A DNA stretch of 54,320 nucleotides from JAGLCY01 sp965363725 (GCA_965363725.1 CBDTUS010000003.1:1-54320), one strand, 5' to 3'. Shown: positions 1 to 8,299, numbered from the stretch's first letter. Numbers and translations are program-made. Notes: a model not told the origin generated them from the sequence alone.

Positions 1-1
1 G

Positions 2-727
2 ACCGACCCGCAGGAGTTTTCCCTGGCGACCACGGTCTACGACTCCCTCGGTGTGGCGCACAACGTCTCCTTCGCCTTTGAAAAAGTGCCCGGCATGAAC
101 GAGTGGACCTGGACCGCAAGCATGGAGGGGGCCGAGACCATTTTGTCCGGCGGATCTGGACGGGTGGCCTTTGGCGAAGACGGTTCCCTGAGCAGCTTCA
201 CCTACGATGACGGGAGCGGGGGGCTGTCCTTCGATCCGAACGCCCCAGGTCAACAGGGGGCGGCCCCGGTCGTCTTGCAGTTGGATTTCGGTGAAGTCGG
301 AGGCCTGACCGGATTGACCCAGTTCGAAGGTACCGGTGGCATGCAGTCCCTGGCCGACGGGTACGGTTCCGGTAACCTCCTGGATTTCACCATCGGCCTG
401 GACGGCGTGATTACGGGCATTTTCTCCAACGATACCACCCAGGATCTCGCCCGGGTCGGGATCGCCCAGTTCACCAACCCCAACGGCCTGTACCGGGTTG
501 CCAACAACACCTATCGACTGAGCGGCAATTCGGGCGACGCTCAGGAAACTTTTGCCGCCAACGACAACGGGGTGGCCATCCTGTCGGGGACCCTGGAGAA
601 CAGCAACGTCGATCTGGCCAAGGAGTTCACCGACCTGATCGTGGCGCAGCGCGCCTTCCAGGCCAATAGCAGGGTCATCACCACGGCGGACCAGGTCCTG
701 CAGGAGCTGGTCAACCTGGTGGGCTGA
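2..727 (+). CDS. flgE: Flagellar hook protein FlgE, 3' part (5' end outside window)
   Basis: FlgE polymerises into the flagellar hook, the universal joint between rod and filament, after export by the flagellar type III apparatus. The frame is open from base 2, so the gene begins upstream of the window; 241 C-terminal residues are seen. The first visible residues read TTVYDSLGVAHNV, the usual FlgE block (T-V-Y-D-S-L-G). The C-terminus (NVDLAKEFTDLIVAQRAFQAN, then a coiled segment ending LQELVNLVG) is the conserved D0 helix shared by hook and rod proteins, with FlgE-type wording. It heads the flgE-flbD-motA-motB run, 41 bp before flbD. The first canonical start inside the window (GTG at 53) falls in the middle of the conserved block and is not the true start. 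Confidence 0.93.
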   Translation, partial: TDPQEFSLATTVYDSLGVAHNVSFAFEKVPGMNEWTWTASMEGAETILSGGSGRVAFGEDGSLSSFTYDDGSGGLSFDPNAPGQQGAAPVVLQLDFGEVGGLTGLTQFEGTGGMQSLADGYGSGNLLDFTIGLDGVITGIFSNDTTQDLARVGIAQFTNPNGLYRVANNTYRLSGNSGDAQETFAANDNGVAILSGTLENSNVDLAKEFTDLIVAQRAFQANSRVITTADQVLQELVNLVG

Positions 728-768
728 GCCCGTCCCGGCCGGCCAACCGGCGTTAGGAGCTAAAGTTC

Positions 769-993
769 ATGATCAAAGTCACGAAACTAAATGGGAACGA
801 ACTGGTGGTGAACGCTGATCTTATCGAGTTCATCGAAAGCACGCCGGACACGCTGATCAGCCTGACCACCGGACGCAAGATCATGGTCCTGGAAGACCTG
901 GACGATGTGATCCGCCTGGCGGTCGGCTACCGGACCAAGGCGCGTATCCACCCCGTTCCCACCGGGGGAACCGGTTCGGTGTTCGAAGGATGA
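769..993 (+). CDS. flbD: FlbD/SwrD-family flagellar protein
   Basis: A 74-residue soluble protein. FlbD family members (SwrD in Bacillus) sit between flgE and motA in many flagellar operons and have been linked to flagellar power, acting with the stator. The hallmark N-terminus is present: MIKVTKLNGNELVVNADLIE, followed by an ESTPDTLISLTTGRK block. The start is ATG with an AGGAG ribosome-binding site 8 bp upstream. The length is normal for the family. It lies between flgE and motA exactly as expected, which supports the call as much as the sequence does. This is not the Caulobacter sigma-54 regulator that shares the name FlbD. Confidence 0.9.
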   Translation: MIKVTKLNGNELVVNADLIEFIESTPDTLISLTTGRKIMVLEDLDDVIRLAVGYRTKARIHPVPTGGTGSVFEG

Positions 994-1048
994 AGGGACG
1001 GTCCGCCGTCGGGCGGGCTACCCGACGAGGCAACCGGGGAGACAGCCA

Positions 1049-1831
1049 GTGGACATAGCAACCATCATCGGACTGGCCGCGGCCTTCGGGTTGGTGGGGT
1101 GGTCCATCCTGGCCGGGGGCAACCTGGCGGGCTTTATCAATCTTTCGGCTGCCGCCATCGTTCTCGGCGGCACCTTTGGTTCGCTGCTGGTCCACTTTCC
1201 CATCGCTCGCATCGTCGGGCTGTTCGGAATACTCCGCAAAACCCTCGTCTACGCCCACCCGGAACCCGACATCGTCATCAACAAGATGGTCAAGTACGCC
1301 GAGCGGGCCCGCCGGGAAGGGATGCTGGCCCTGGAAGACGATTCGGAAACCGAAACCGATGATTTCCTGCGCAAGGGACTTCGCCTGGCCGTGGACGGCA
1401 CGGATCCCCAGCTTCTGGAAAAGATCATGCAGACGGATCTGCAGCAGATCGAGAACCGCCACCACGAAGGCGCCCGGATCCTCGCCGCCGGCGGGGCCTT
1501 CGCCCCGGCTTTCGGGATGATCGGAACGCTCATCGGGCTGGTCAGCATGTTGTCCACCCTGTCCGACCCTGCCCAGATCGGGTCCGGCATGGCCACTGCC
1601 CTGGTCACCACCTTCTACGGGGCACTTTTGGCCAATGCGCTTTTCCTACCCCTGGCCGGCAAACTCGAGACGCGCTCCCGCGAGGAGATCCTCAACAAGG
1701 AAATGGTCATCGACGGGATCATGGCTATCCAGAGCGGCGACTCGCCCCGCATCGTCGAGGAAAAACTCAAGTCGTTCCTTTCCCCCTCCCTGAGGCGCAA
1801 GTTGGATACGGCCAAAAAGAAGGCGGCCTGA
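1049..1831 (+). CDS. motA: Flagellar stator protein MotA
   Basis: MotA forms the pentameric part of the proton-driven stator unit and turns the rotor through contact with FliG. The 260-residue protein has four predicted membrane segments (about 7-25, 32-52, 150-172 and 184-205). The two conserved blocks are visible: APAFGMIGTLIGLV, with the motif proline, and the later PLAGKL segment. The cytoplasmic loop between helices 2 and 3 is charged (YAERARREGM), as required for rotor contact. The GTG start at 1049 has GGGGAG upstream. It is followed after 26 bp by motB, its obligate partner. The absence of extra C-terminal domains is typical of simple MotA. Confidence 0.95.
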   Translation: MDIATIIGLAAAFGLVGWSILAGGNLAGFINLSAAAIVLGGTFGSLLVHFPIARIVGLFGILRKTLVYAHPEPDIVINKMVKYAERARREGMLALEDDSETETDDFLRKGLRLAVDGTDPQLLEKIMQTDLQQIENRHHEGARILAAGGAFAPAFGMIGTLIGLVSMLSTLSDPAQIGSGMATALVTTFYGALLANALFLPLAGKLETRSREEILNKEMVIDGIMAIQSGDSPRIVEEKLKSFLSPSLRRKLDTAKKKAA

Positions 1832-1857
1832 TGGACCGCTGCCGATAGGAGGCCGTC

Positions 1858-2625
1858 TTGGCCATGAGAACCAGGAGAAGGAAACTCACCATTCGCCGCA
1901 AGGTCGACGGCTGGGTCATGACCTACGCCGACATGATGAGTCTTCTGCTGACGTTTTTCATTTTGATCGTCTCGTTCTCCTCCCTTCAACAGTCCAAGTT
2001 CAAGCAGGCTGCACAATCTCTTCAAGAGGCCTTCGGCCTGCTGGACCATCCCGAATCGGTGATCGAATTCCAGAACCCCGTGTTCCCCGACCTGCCCGAT
2101 GACCCCGCCGACGCCGAGGTCTACTACGAGATGCAGGAGCTGCAACATGTCATCCTGGAAAAGGGTTTGGACCAGGAAGTGGAAATCCAGTTGCAGGAAA
2201 ACGGTGTCATGTTCCGCATCCAGGCGCCTTTCCTGTTCGCCTCCGGGCAAGCCGAACTGAGGGACGAACCCCGCCAGGTCCTGGAGGAGCTTTCCTCCCT
2301 GTTCCGGAAGTTCCCCTATCTGGTCCGGATCGAAGGTCACACCGACAGCGTGCCCATCAATTCCGAACGATATCCCTCGAACTGGGAGCTCTCGGCGGCC
2401 CGCGCGGTGACGGTGGCACGATACTTTCAAGGGTTGGGCCTGCCGCCTGAAAGAATCGCGGCCACCGGATACGGGCAATACCAGCCCATCGAGGGCAATG
2501 ACACCGCCCAGGGGCGGGGAAAGAACAGACGCGTGGAAATTTTCCTGCAGATGGACAAAAGGGACCTGCCGCGGGCTAACGAGCTTCCCTTCGGGAATCC
2601 CCTTCTGCAGGGCGCGGAATCCTGA
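1858..2625 (+). CDS. motB: Flagellar stator protein MotB (peptidoglycan-anchored)
   Basis: MotB carries the ion-conducting aspartate of the stator and anchors it to peptidoglycan. The order is: a basic N-terminus; a membrane helix at about 22-42 with the conserved Asp25 (WVMTYADMMSLLLTFF); a linker; and a C-terminal OmpA-like peptidoglycan-binding domain at about 125-245 (RIEGHTDSVPIN, NWELSAARA, GRGKNRRVEI). I chose the TTG at 1858 because AGGAGG at 1847-1852 lies 5 bp upstream; the next ATG (1864) would be 11 bp away. The ion specificity (H+ or Na+) cannot be decided from sequence. It is followed by a 110-bp gap before fliL that shows no clear signal. Confidence 0.95.
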   Translation: MAMRTRRRKLTIRRKVDGWVMTYADMMSLLLTFFILIVSFSSLQQSKFKQAAQSLQEAFGLLDHPESVIEFQNPVFPDLPDDPADAEVYYEMQELQHVILEKGLDQEVEIQLQENGVMFRIQAPFLFASGQAELRDEPRQVLEELSSLFRKFPYLVRIEGHTDSVPINSERYPSNWELSAARAVTVARYFQGLGLPPERIAATGYGQYQPIEGNDTAQGRGKNRRVEIFLQMDKRDLPRANELPFGNPLLQGAES

Positions 2626-2735
2626 CAGGGAAGCGTCAAAACGGATGAAATTGGGCCGGAGCGGTTGATTACCGACCTGCACCGGGCCCGGCGGCGGACC
2701 TGACGCCGAAGCTGCAACCGACAAGGAGCAAAGGC

Positions 2736-3257
2736 ATGGCCGACAAAAGACCCACGGCTTCGGGCGATGGGGAACAGACGAGGAAAAAGGGCATTTTGGA
2801 GAACAAGGCCGTTCTTCTGGGGGCCATCGTCATAGTCCAGGCCCTGGTGGCCATCGGTTTGACCCAGTATGTCCTGGTCCCCAAGCTGGCGGTCCAACAG
2901 GCCGCCACCGGAGGCGAATCCATCATGGAGGTGGTTTCAGACGTCCCCCACCGCGGCACCATGGTCGGCCTGGACGACATCATCGTCACCCTTGCCGGGG
3001 AATCCCGGCGGCCACGCTATCTCCGGATCAACATCACGCTCGAGGTGAAGGACAAAATCACGGCCGGATCCGTGAAGATTCGCCTGCCGCAGATGAGGGA
3101 CGCCGTCATCATGACCCTTTCCGAGAAGACCGTGGAGGACCTCAGTCGTCCCGGCGGAAAGATGAATTTGCGGGCGGAGATTTTCAAGCGCCTGGACGAT
3201 AGCATTTCCGGCGACAAGCTGATGAACGTGTATTTCTCGGACCTGGTCATCCAGTAG
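2736..3257 (+). CDS. fliL: Flagellar basal body-associated protein FliL
   Basis: FliL is a single-pass inner-membrane protein that surrounds and stabilises stator units. This 173-residue protein has a short charged cytoplasmic N-terminus, one membrane helix at about 29-47 (LGAIVIVQALVAIGLTQYVL) and a periplasmic domain with the family phrases RYLRINITLEV, RDAVIMTLSEKTVEDL and LMNVYFSDLVIQ at the very C-terminus, where FliL proteins normally end. ATG start with AAGGAG upstream. It sits between motB and fliM, the usual place. Length is typical. Confidence 0.9.
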   Translation: MADKRPTASGDGEQTRKKGILENKAVLLGAIVIVQALVAIGLTQYVLVPKLAVQQAATGGESIMEVVSDVPHRGTMVGLDDIIVTLAGESRRPRYLRINITLEVKDKITAGSVKIRLPQMRDAVIMTLSEKTVEDLSRPGGKMNLRAEIFKRLDDSISGDKLMNVYFSDLVIQ

Positions 3258-3276
3258 CCGGACCAAAGGGGAACCC

Positions 3277-4329
3277 GTGACTTCCGTCGACTACGAAAAC
3301 ACGAACGCCGCGCCCGGAATCCAGGAGGATTCGGACCTGGACGCCGCCCTCGATGCGGCCGAGGATCTTGCCGGGGCCGTGAATGACGGGATGGCCGTGG
3401 ACCTGGAGGAGGTTCTCAATGCTTCCTCCTGTGACGAGGAGGTGGGAGACCATCCGGTCAAGTACGACTTCCATCGGCCCCACCATATCTCTCGGCCCTT
3501 TCAGCAGAATCTGCAGGCCGTAGCTGACTATTTCGCCAAGAACGGGACCATCGAGTTTACCAGCCGCCTCCGCATGGCCACGGATGTTACCTACACCGGC
3601 CTTCATCAATCGACCTACGCGGAATTCGTCGGCGAACTGCCGCGGCCGACCTGCGCGGCCATGGTGGACCTGGATCCCCTGAAGGGTCCGGCACTGATGC
3701 ACATCGATCTGGGGCTGTGTTTCTCCTTCATGAAAAAACTCCTGGGCGGCCTGCCCACTGCGGAAATTACAGTGCGGGACTTCACGGAGATCGAGCGGGG
3801 GATCGTCACCGACCTGGTGGAGCGTTTTCTGGAGATGTTCCGCAAGTCCCTGTCCAAGATCGTCCCCGTGGAATCCCGGCTCAGTGCCCTGGAGAACAAT
3901 CCGCACTACCTGAGCGGGATTTCCGAAGGATCCTCCCTGGTCATCCTCGGGTTCAAGATCAAACTGGATACCCTGGAGGGGCCCTTCCAAGTGGCCCTGC
4001 CGCTGTCGTCCTTCGGCCCGGTCAGGGAAATTTTCGATCCCAGTGACGTCAAGGAATCCCGCAACGGCGAAGAATTGAGGGATGACCGCCGCAAGATCCT
4101 GGACATGGTCCAGAGCAGCGGCAGTGAGCTGGTGGTCCAGCTGGGTCATTTTGAAACCAATCTCGAGACAATTCTGAACCTGTCGACCGGGGATGTCCTC
4201 GACCTGCCCCAGGCCGTGGACGCGCCGCTGGACATCCAGATTGCCGGCCGTGAAGCTTGGCAGGGTGAACCAGGGCGCGTGGGGAACAACCGGGCCGTGA
4301 AACTGATCCGGCAGCTGACCAAGGAGTAA
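3277..4329 (+). CDS. fliM: Flagellar motor switch protein FliM
   Basis: FliM is the middle layer of the C-ring, binding FliG above and FliN below and, in chemotactic species, CheY-P at its N-terminal peptide. The 350-residue product has a long acidic N-terminal tail (about 1-65), the CheC-like middle domain (about 70-260, with GELPRPT, DLGLCFSFMKKLLGG, EIERGIVTDLVERFL) and a C-terminal SpoA domain (about 275-350, LNLSTGDVLDLPQAVDAPLDIQI). The canonical CheY-binding motif (LSQDEIDALL) is not intact; only a loose relative (DSDLDAALDAAED, near residue 19) is seen. GTG start with AAAGGGGA upstream. The ending VRLIRQLTKE-like tail and the neighbour fliN agree with the assignment. Confidence 0.92.
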   Translation: MTSVDYENTNAAPGIQEDSDLDAALDAAEDLAGAVNDGMAVDLEEVLNASSCDEEVGDHPVKYDFHRPHHISRPFQQNLQAVADYFAKNGTIEFTSRLRMATDVTYTGLHQSTYAEFVGELPRPTCAAMVDLDPLKGPALMHIDLGLCFSFMKKLLGGLPTAEITVRDFTEIERGIVTDLVERFLEMFRKSLSKIVPVESRLSALENNPHYLSGISEGSSLVILGFKIKLDTLEGPFQVALPLSSFGPVREIFDPSDVKESRNGEELRDDRRKILDMVQSSGSELVVQLGHFETNLETILNLSTGDVLDLPQAVDAPLDIQIAGREAWQGEPGRVGNNRAVKLIRQLTKE

Positions 4330-4334
4330 GCCGA

Positions 4335-4742
4335 ATGAACCACGACGACAACTATCAGGACCATCCTGAATACTCGGAAACCGGAGAGACCGGCGCCGCC
4401 GAATCCTCCACCGTGGGCACCGGCCTGCTCGAGGATGAATCCTCTTCGCTGATCCGTGATCTGGAAAGCGAGGTGACCGACACCTCAAACCTGGACCTGC
4501 TGCTCGACGTCAACCTGAAGGTTTCCGTGGAACTGGGCCGCGCCGCCCTGAAGTTCCGCGAAGTCCTGAACCTGGCGCCCGGCGCGGTGGTGGAACTGGA
4601 CCGGCAGACCAGCGAACCGGTGGACATCCTGGTCAACGGTTCCCTGCTGGCGACGGGAGAAGTGGTGGTGGTGGACGACCATTTCGCCGTCCGTATCACC
4701 AAACTGCTCAACCGGGTCGAAAGGCTCAAGAAGGTCCTTTGA
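4335..4742 (+). CDS. fliN: Flagellar motor switch protein FliN
   Basis: FliN forms the lower ring of the switch complex and helps export chaperone complexes dock. The 135-residue protein has an acidic, low-complexity N-terminal half and a C-terminal SpoA domain (about 55-135) with the family core: LDLLLDVNLKVSVELGR, LNLAPGAVVELDR, EPVDILVNG, GEVVVVDDHFAVRIT. The ATG start is 5 bp after the fliM stop. The stop overlaps the fliO start (TGATG at 4740-4744), so the two are translationally coupled. Length and domain are normal for FliN rather than the larger FliY. Confidence 0.95.
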   Translation: MNHDDNYQDHPEYSETGETGAAESSTVGTGLLEDESSSLIRDLESEVTDTSNLDLLLDVNLKVSVELGRAALKFREVLNLAPGAVVELDRQTSEPVDILVNGSLLATGEVVVVDDHFAVRITKLLNRVERLKKVL

Positions 4743-5089
4743 TGGTTCTTCCCGGGGCATTCCAGCACTCCCTGGCCGCCGCCACGGTCGGCGGCGCCTT
4801 TGCCGCCGACACCGGGATTTCCTGGTGGCAGACCCTGGGCGGCCTGGTGGTGGTCTTCGGGCTGCTGCTGGTCAGCCTGAAGCTCCTGGGCAAGTGGAAC
4901 CGTCGCAGCGGCGGTTCGGAGTCTTCGCTCCTGACGGTATGGAATCTGGGCCCCAAGCGGGAAATCCAGCTGCTCCGACTGGGCCAGGAGGTCCACTACA
5001 TCTACCGCCACGACGGATCCATGGTCCTGCTGAAGAAAGAGGCCCTCGGCGAATACGAATCCAAGCGGGAAGCCGCGGCCGTCGCCTGA
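4742..5089 (+). CDS. fliO: Flagellar biosynthesis protein FliO
   Basis: FliO is a small membrane protein that helps assemble the FliP ring of the flagellar export gate. This 115-residue protein has a short N-terminal region, one membrane helix at about 30-50 (LGGLVVVFGLLLVSLKLLG) and a cytoplasmic domain with the FliO pattern WNLGPKREIQLLRLGQEVHYI. I chose the ATG at 4742, which overlaps the fliN stop by one base; a TTG one codon earlier is possible. FliO is poorly conserved, so the position between fliN and fliP carries part of the evidence. It is the last gene before a hairpin terminator. Confidence 0.82.
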   Translation: MVLPGAFQHSLAAATVGGAFAADTGISWWQTLGGLVVVFGLLLVSLKLLGKWNRRSGGSESSLLTVWNLGPKREIQLLRLGQEVHYIYRHDGSMVLLKKEALGEYESKREAAAVA

Positions 5090-5098
5090 TTCCTTCCT

Positions 5099-5121
5099 GG
5101 CCAGAATCTGGCCGCTTTTCT
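5099..5121 (+). terminator. Hairpin terminator after fliO
   Basis: A perfect 6-bp stem GGCCAG/CTGGCC with a 3-nt AAT loop (5099-5113) is followed by GCTTTTCT. It starts 10 bp after the fliO stop. The stem is short but fully GC-rich at its base, and the T-run is only four long, so it may be partial. It would close the flgE-fliO unit ahead of the sigma-54 promoter of fliP. Confidence 0.55.
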
Positions 5122-5247
5122 CCAAAAACACCTGTTTCGGGATCCATCAGGGATCAAGGCCAATCCCCGGCTTTGTTTCTGATTGTCTAAAGTGTATAAA
5201 TACAACAACTTAACAGATCAGCGAGCCCATCCATCCAATCGATGAGG

Positions 5248-5262
5248 TGGCACGTCCATTGC
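5248..5262 (+). promoter_or_regulatory. Sigma-54 (RpoN) promoter upstream of fliP
   Basis: TGGCACG-TCCA-TTGC matches the -24/-12 consensus (TGGCACG-N4-TTGC) at every defined position, with the required 10 bp between the GG and GC dinucleotides. Transcription would begin near 5274, about 50 bp before the fliP start codon. The site lies in a 234-bp gap, downstream of the fliO terminator, so it is well placed to drive fliP-fliQ-fliR-flhB-flhA and the genes behind. A sigma-54 activator gene lies about 10 kb downstream (15714-17249). Confidence 0.8.
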
Positions 5263-5323
5263 CTTTCTTCCGACGGTACCAAAGGCGTCCCCTGGGCGCC
5301 GTCCATTTCCGCAGGAAGAAAGC

Positions 5324-6148
5324 ATGCCGATCACTCGTCAAATACTGCCCCAAGGGAAATTCCCGCAATCCCTCCCGATCCGGGCGCTGCTGTGCGCTTT
5401 TATGCTGCTGGTGGTCGCTGCCGGTGGTGCCGCAGCCCAGGACACGACCCCCGCTGTCCAGGGAGCCGATCCGGTCGCACCGGTGATGACCTTGACCCTC
5501 GAGGGAGCCAACAGCCCCAAGTCCATGGACTCGGCTCTGAAAATTGTCCTGCTGATGACCGTGCTTTCCCTGGCCCCGGCCTTCCTGGTCCTGCTGACCA
5601 GTTTTACGCGGATCGTCATCGTGCTCGGTTTCCTGCGACAGGCCATAGGCGCCAACCAGGCACCCAACAACCAGATCATCATCGGCCTGGCCCTGTTCCT
5701 GACCCTGGTGGTCATGTCACCGGTTCTGCACCGGATGAACAACGACGCCATCCAGCCCTTCATGAACGAACAGATGAGCCAGGGGGAGGCTTTCGCCAAG
5801 GTCCAGGTCCCCTTGAAGGAATTCATGCTCAGCCAGGTCCGGGAAAAGGACGTGGCCCTGTTTCTGGACCTGACCGAAACGGAGGCACCGGACAGTCCGG
5901 AAGACCTGCCCATGCTGGTGGTGATCCCCGCCTTCGTCCTGAGCGAACTGAAGACGGCCTTCCAGATGGGCTTCGTCCTGTTCATCCCGTTTCTGATCAT
6001 CGACATGGTGGTCGCTTCGGTCCTGATGTCGATGGGCATGATGATGCTGCCGCCGGTGCTCATCAGCCTGCCCTTTAAGATCCTGCTCTTCGTGCTCGTC
6101 GACGGGTGGTTCCTGGTCGTCAAATCACTTGTCCAGGCCTTCCAGTAG
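5324..6148 (+). CDS. fliP: Flagellar export gate protein FliP
   Basis: FliP forms the pentameric core of the flagellar type III export gate with FliQ and FliR. The 274-residue product begins with a cleavable signal peptide (hydrophobic run at about 20-38, ending GGAAAQD), as FliP proteins do. It has four membrane segments and the signature blocks LLTSFTRIVIVLGFLRQA, PNNQIIIGLALFLTL, FILSELKTAFQMGF-like (here FVLSELKTAFQMGFVLF) and MMMLPPVLISLPFKILLFVL. ATG start with AGGAAG upstream. It is the first gene after the sigma-54 promoter. Length is slightly above the usual 245-255 because of the longer leader. Confidence 0.97.
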   Translation: MPITRQILPQGKFPQSLPIRALLCAFMLLVVAAGGAAAQDTTPAVQGADPVAPVMTLTLEGANSPKSMDSALKIVLLMTVLSLAPAFLVLLTSFTRIVIVLGFLRQAIGANQAPNNQIIIGLALFLTLVVMSPVLHRMNNDAIQPFMNEQMSQGEAFAKVQVPLKEFMLSQVREKDVALFLDLTETEAPDSPEDLPMLVVIPAFVLSELKTAFQMGFVLFIPFLIIDMVVASVLMSMGMMMLPPVLISLPFKILLFVLVDGWFLVVKSLVQAFQ

Positions 6149-6167
6149 GTGGGAAAGGAATCCGTTC

Positions 6168-6431
6168 ATGACACCCGAAACCGTGATCGAAATCGGACAG
6201 TACGCCATGAGGACGGCCATTTTCGTGGCCGGCCCCATGCTGGTCGCGGGCATGATCGTGGGTCTTGCCATCAGCATCTTCCAGGCGGCCACGCAGATCA
6301 ACGAGATGACCATGACCTTCGTGCCCAAGATCCTGACGGTTTTCCTGGTCCTGATCCTGACCCTGCCCTGGGCCATCAGCCAGATGACGGGATTCGCCGA
6401 GGCGATGTTCACCCGCATCGCCAACATGTAG
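6168..6431 (+). CDS. fliQ: Flagellar export gate protein FliQ
   Basis: FliQ is the small two-helix subunit that wraps the FliP/FliR export gate. The 87-residue protein starts MTPETVIEIGQYAMRTA and shows the family pattern: helix 1 (about 17-38), an ATQINEMTMTFVPKI loop and helix 2 (about 52-72). The ATG at 6168 has GGGAAAGGAA 7 bp upstream; longer in-frame starts would overlap fliP and lack homology. It lies 19 bp after fliP and 7 bp before fliR. Confidence 0.96.
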   Translation: MTPETVIEIGQYAMRTAIFVAGPMLVAGMIVGLAISIFQAATQINEMTMTFVPKILTVFLVLILTLPWAISQMTGFAEAMFTRIANM

Positions 6432-6438
6432 GAGAGGC

Positions 6439-7221
6439 GTGCACTTCGAAATCGACATCACCCTGATGGCGATCACCGCGGCCCTCGCGGTCCGATTTGG
6501 CGTCCTGGCGGCCACCCTTCCGCTGCTGGATATCCGCAGCGTGCCGCCGTTGTGGCGGATCGCCCTGGCCGTCAGCTTCGCTGCGGCCCTGGCGCCCGCG
6601 GTGGCGCGGTCCGTGCCCACCGGCAGCGTTTCATTGGCCTGGCCCGCTCTGGCGATGGAAGCGGTGCGCTCACTGGTGGTGGGAGCCCTGCTGGGATTCA
6701 CCATCAATCTGGTTTTTACGGCCGTGCGGTACGCCGGTTCCATTGCCGGGATGCAGATCGGTTTTGCCATCGTCAACTCGTTCGACCCGATGAGCAACTC
6801 CCAGATCTCGGTCATATCGCAGTTCTATTACCTGCTGGCCGTCCTGCTGTTTTTCGTCACGGGAGCCCATCAGATCCTGGTGGCGGCCATGTTCCAGTCC
6901 TGCATCGCGGTACCTCCCTTCAGCGGGGGCGATCCGGTGGGCGGGGCCTGGTGGTTGCTCCGGGAATTCGGATCGGTATTCACGCTCGGACTGCAAATCG
7001 CCGCTCCGGTCGTGATCGTCCTGCTGCTGGTCAGCGCCTCGATGGGCGTCATCGTCAAGACCGTGCCCCAGCTCAACGTCCTGGTGGTCGGCTTCCCCAT
7101 CAAAATAGGGGTGGGCCTGATCACCGTGGGACTTTCGCTCGTCTTCTACCGGCAGGTGACCACCGCGGTCATGGCCGGCATGCAGGGTCGGCTGGCAGAG
7201 TTGCTGCTGGCCATGAAATAG
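6439..7221 (+). CDS. fliR: Flagellar export gate protein FliR
   Basis: FliR completes the FliP5-Q4-R1 export gate. The 260-residue, very hydrophobic protein has about six membrane segments and the family phrases YAGSIAGMQIGFAIVNSFDPMSNSQ (split here by my reading at 100-125), FVTGAHQ, LQIAAPVVIVLLLVSASMGVI and PQLNVLVVGFPIKIGVGL. The GTG start at 6439 has GGAG just upstream. The gene follows fliQ immediately and precedes flhB by 16 bp, the conserved order of the export-gate block. Confidence 0.96.
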   Translation: MHFEIDITLMAITAALAVRFGVLAATLPLLDIRSVPPLWRIALAVSFAAALAPAVARSVPTGSVSLAWPALAMEAVRSLVVGALLGFTINLVFTAVRYAGSIAGMQIGFAIVNSFDPMSNSQISVISQFYYLLAVLLFFVTGAHQILVAAMFQSCIAVPPFSGGDPVGGAWWLLREFGSVFTLGLQIAAPVVIVLLLVSASMGVIVKTVPQLNVLVVGFPIKIGVGLITVGLSLVFYRQVTTAVMAGMQGRLAELLLAMK

Positions 7222-7237
7222 GAACGGGAGGTGAAAA

Positions 7238-8299
7238 ATGGCTGAAAACGGCGGTGCTGAACGCACGGAAAAAGCGACAGTCAAACGACGGGAACAGGCT
7301 CGCGACCGGGGTCAGGTTGCCCGCAGCACCGAGGTGACCAGCGCGGTCCTGCTGGTGTTCGGCATCACGGTCCTGGTGGCCGGGTCGGGCCATGTCACCC
7401 GGGTCCTGGGGCGCAACACCATCTACCTGCTGTCCCAGGCCCACGTCCTGGAACCGGGCAACAGCTCCGCCTTGCAAGAGATCGTCGAGGGCAATCTGGA
7501 AGTGCTGCTGGTGGCCCTGGCTCCTTTGCTGGTGGCCGTGCTCATCGCCGCTGTGGGCGCCAACGTTATGCAGGTCGGATTCCACGTCAGCTCCAAGGCC
7601 ATCGCCTTCCGGACGGAGAAGCTGAATCCCTTGACGGGGATGAAACGGTTTTTCCAGAAGTCCACCTGGTTCGACATGGGCAAGCATCTATTCAAGATCC
7701 TGGCAATCGGCCTTCTGGCCTGGGTGACGGTGAAGGGTCTGCTGGAACACCTGACCGGAACACCGATGCTGCCCCTGGTCGCCATTGTCGATGTCGCCAG
7801 AAACGATTTTGTCACCCTGATGACCAAACTTCTCCTTTTCATGGTGGTACTGGCCATCGGGGATTGGATCTGGCAAAGGCGACGCCACGAGGAAAACCTG
7901 AAGATGACCCGGCAGGAAGTGAAAAAGGAGAACAAGGACATCGAGGGTGATCCCCAGATCAAGGCCAGGGTGCGCGGGCTGCAGTTCGAAATGGCCCGAC
8001 GGCGCATGCTGGCCGATGTCCCGACCGCCGACGTCGTGGTCACCAACCCGACCCACTTCGCCGTCGCCCTGAAGTATGTCCCCGGTTCCGCCTCCCCGAA
8101 GGTGGTGGCCAAGGGTCAGGACCATGTCGCTGTGATGATTCGCAAGGTGGCCCGCAAGGCGCGCGTTCCAATTCTCGAAAACAAACCCCTGGCCCGCGCC
8201 CTTCACAAGGAAGTGGAAGTGGGGACCCCGATTCCCGAAAGCCTGTACCAGGCCGTGGCCGAGGTGCTGGCCTACGTGTACCGCCTCAGGACGGCCTAG
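7238..8299 (+). CDS. flhB: Flagellar export switch protein FlhB
   Basis: FlhB is the substrate-specificity switch of the flagellar export apparatus. It autocleaves within an NPTH motif to change from rod/hook to filament export. The 353-residue protein has an N-terminus typical of the family (ERTEKATVKRREQARDRGQV), four membrane segments (about 30-210) and a cytoplasmic domain carrying intact NPTH at residues 270-273 (VVTNPTHFAVALKY). The linker KMTRQEVKKENKDIEGDP-like block precedes it. ATG start with GGGAGG upstream. Operon position between fliR and flhA is standard. Confidence 0.97.
   Translation: MAENGGAERTEKATVKRREQARDRGQVARSTEVTSAVLLVFGITVLVAGSGHVTRVLGRNTIYLLSQAHVLEPGNSSALQEIVEGNLEVLLVALAPLLVAVLIAAVGANVMQVGFHVSSKAIAFRTEKLNPLTGMKRFFQKSTWFDMGKHLFKILAIGLLAWVTVKGLLEHLTGTPMLPLVAIVDVARNDFVTLMTKLLLFMVVLAIGDWIWQRRRHEENLKMTRQEVKKENKDIEGDPQIKARVRGLQFEMARRRMLADVPTADVVVTNPTHFAVALKYVPGSASPKVVAKGQDHVAVMIRKVARKARVPILENKPLARALHKEVEVGTPIPESLYQAVAEVLAYVYRLRTA

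Noticed and set aside
5188..5211. TAAAGTGTATAAATACAACAACTT... as a sigma-28 (FliA) promoter before fliP
   Set aside because: The TAAAG half is right, but no GCCGATAA-like -10 element stands at the correct distance; the sigma-54 site 50 bp downstream is far better.
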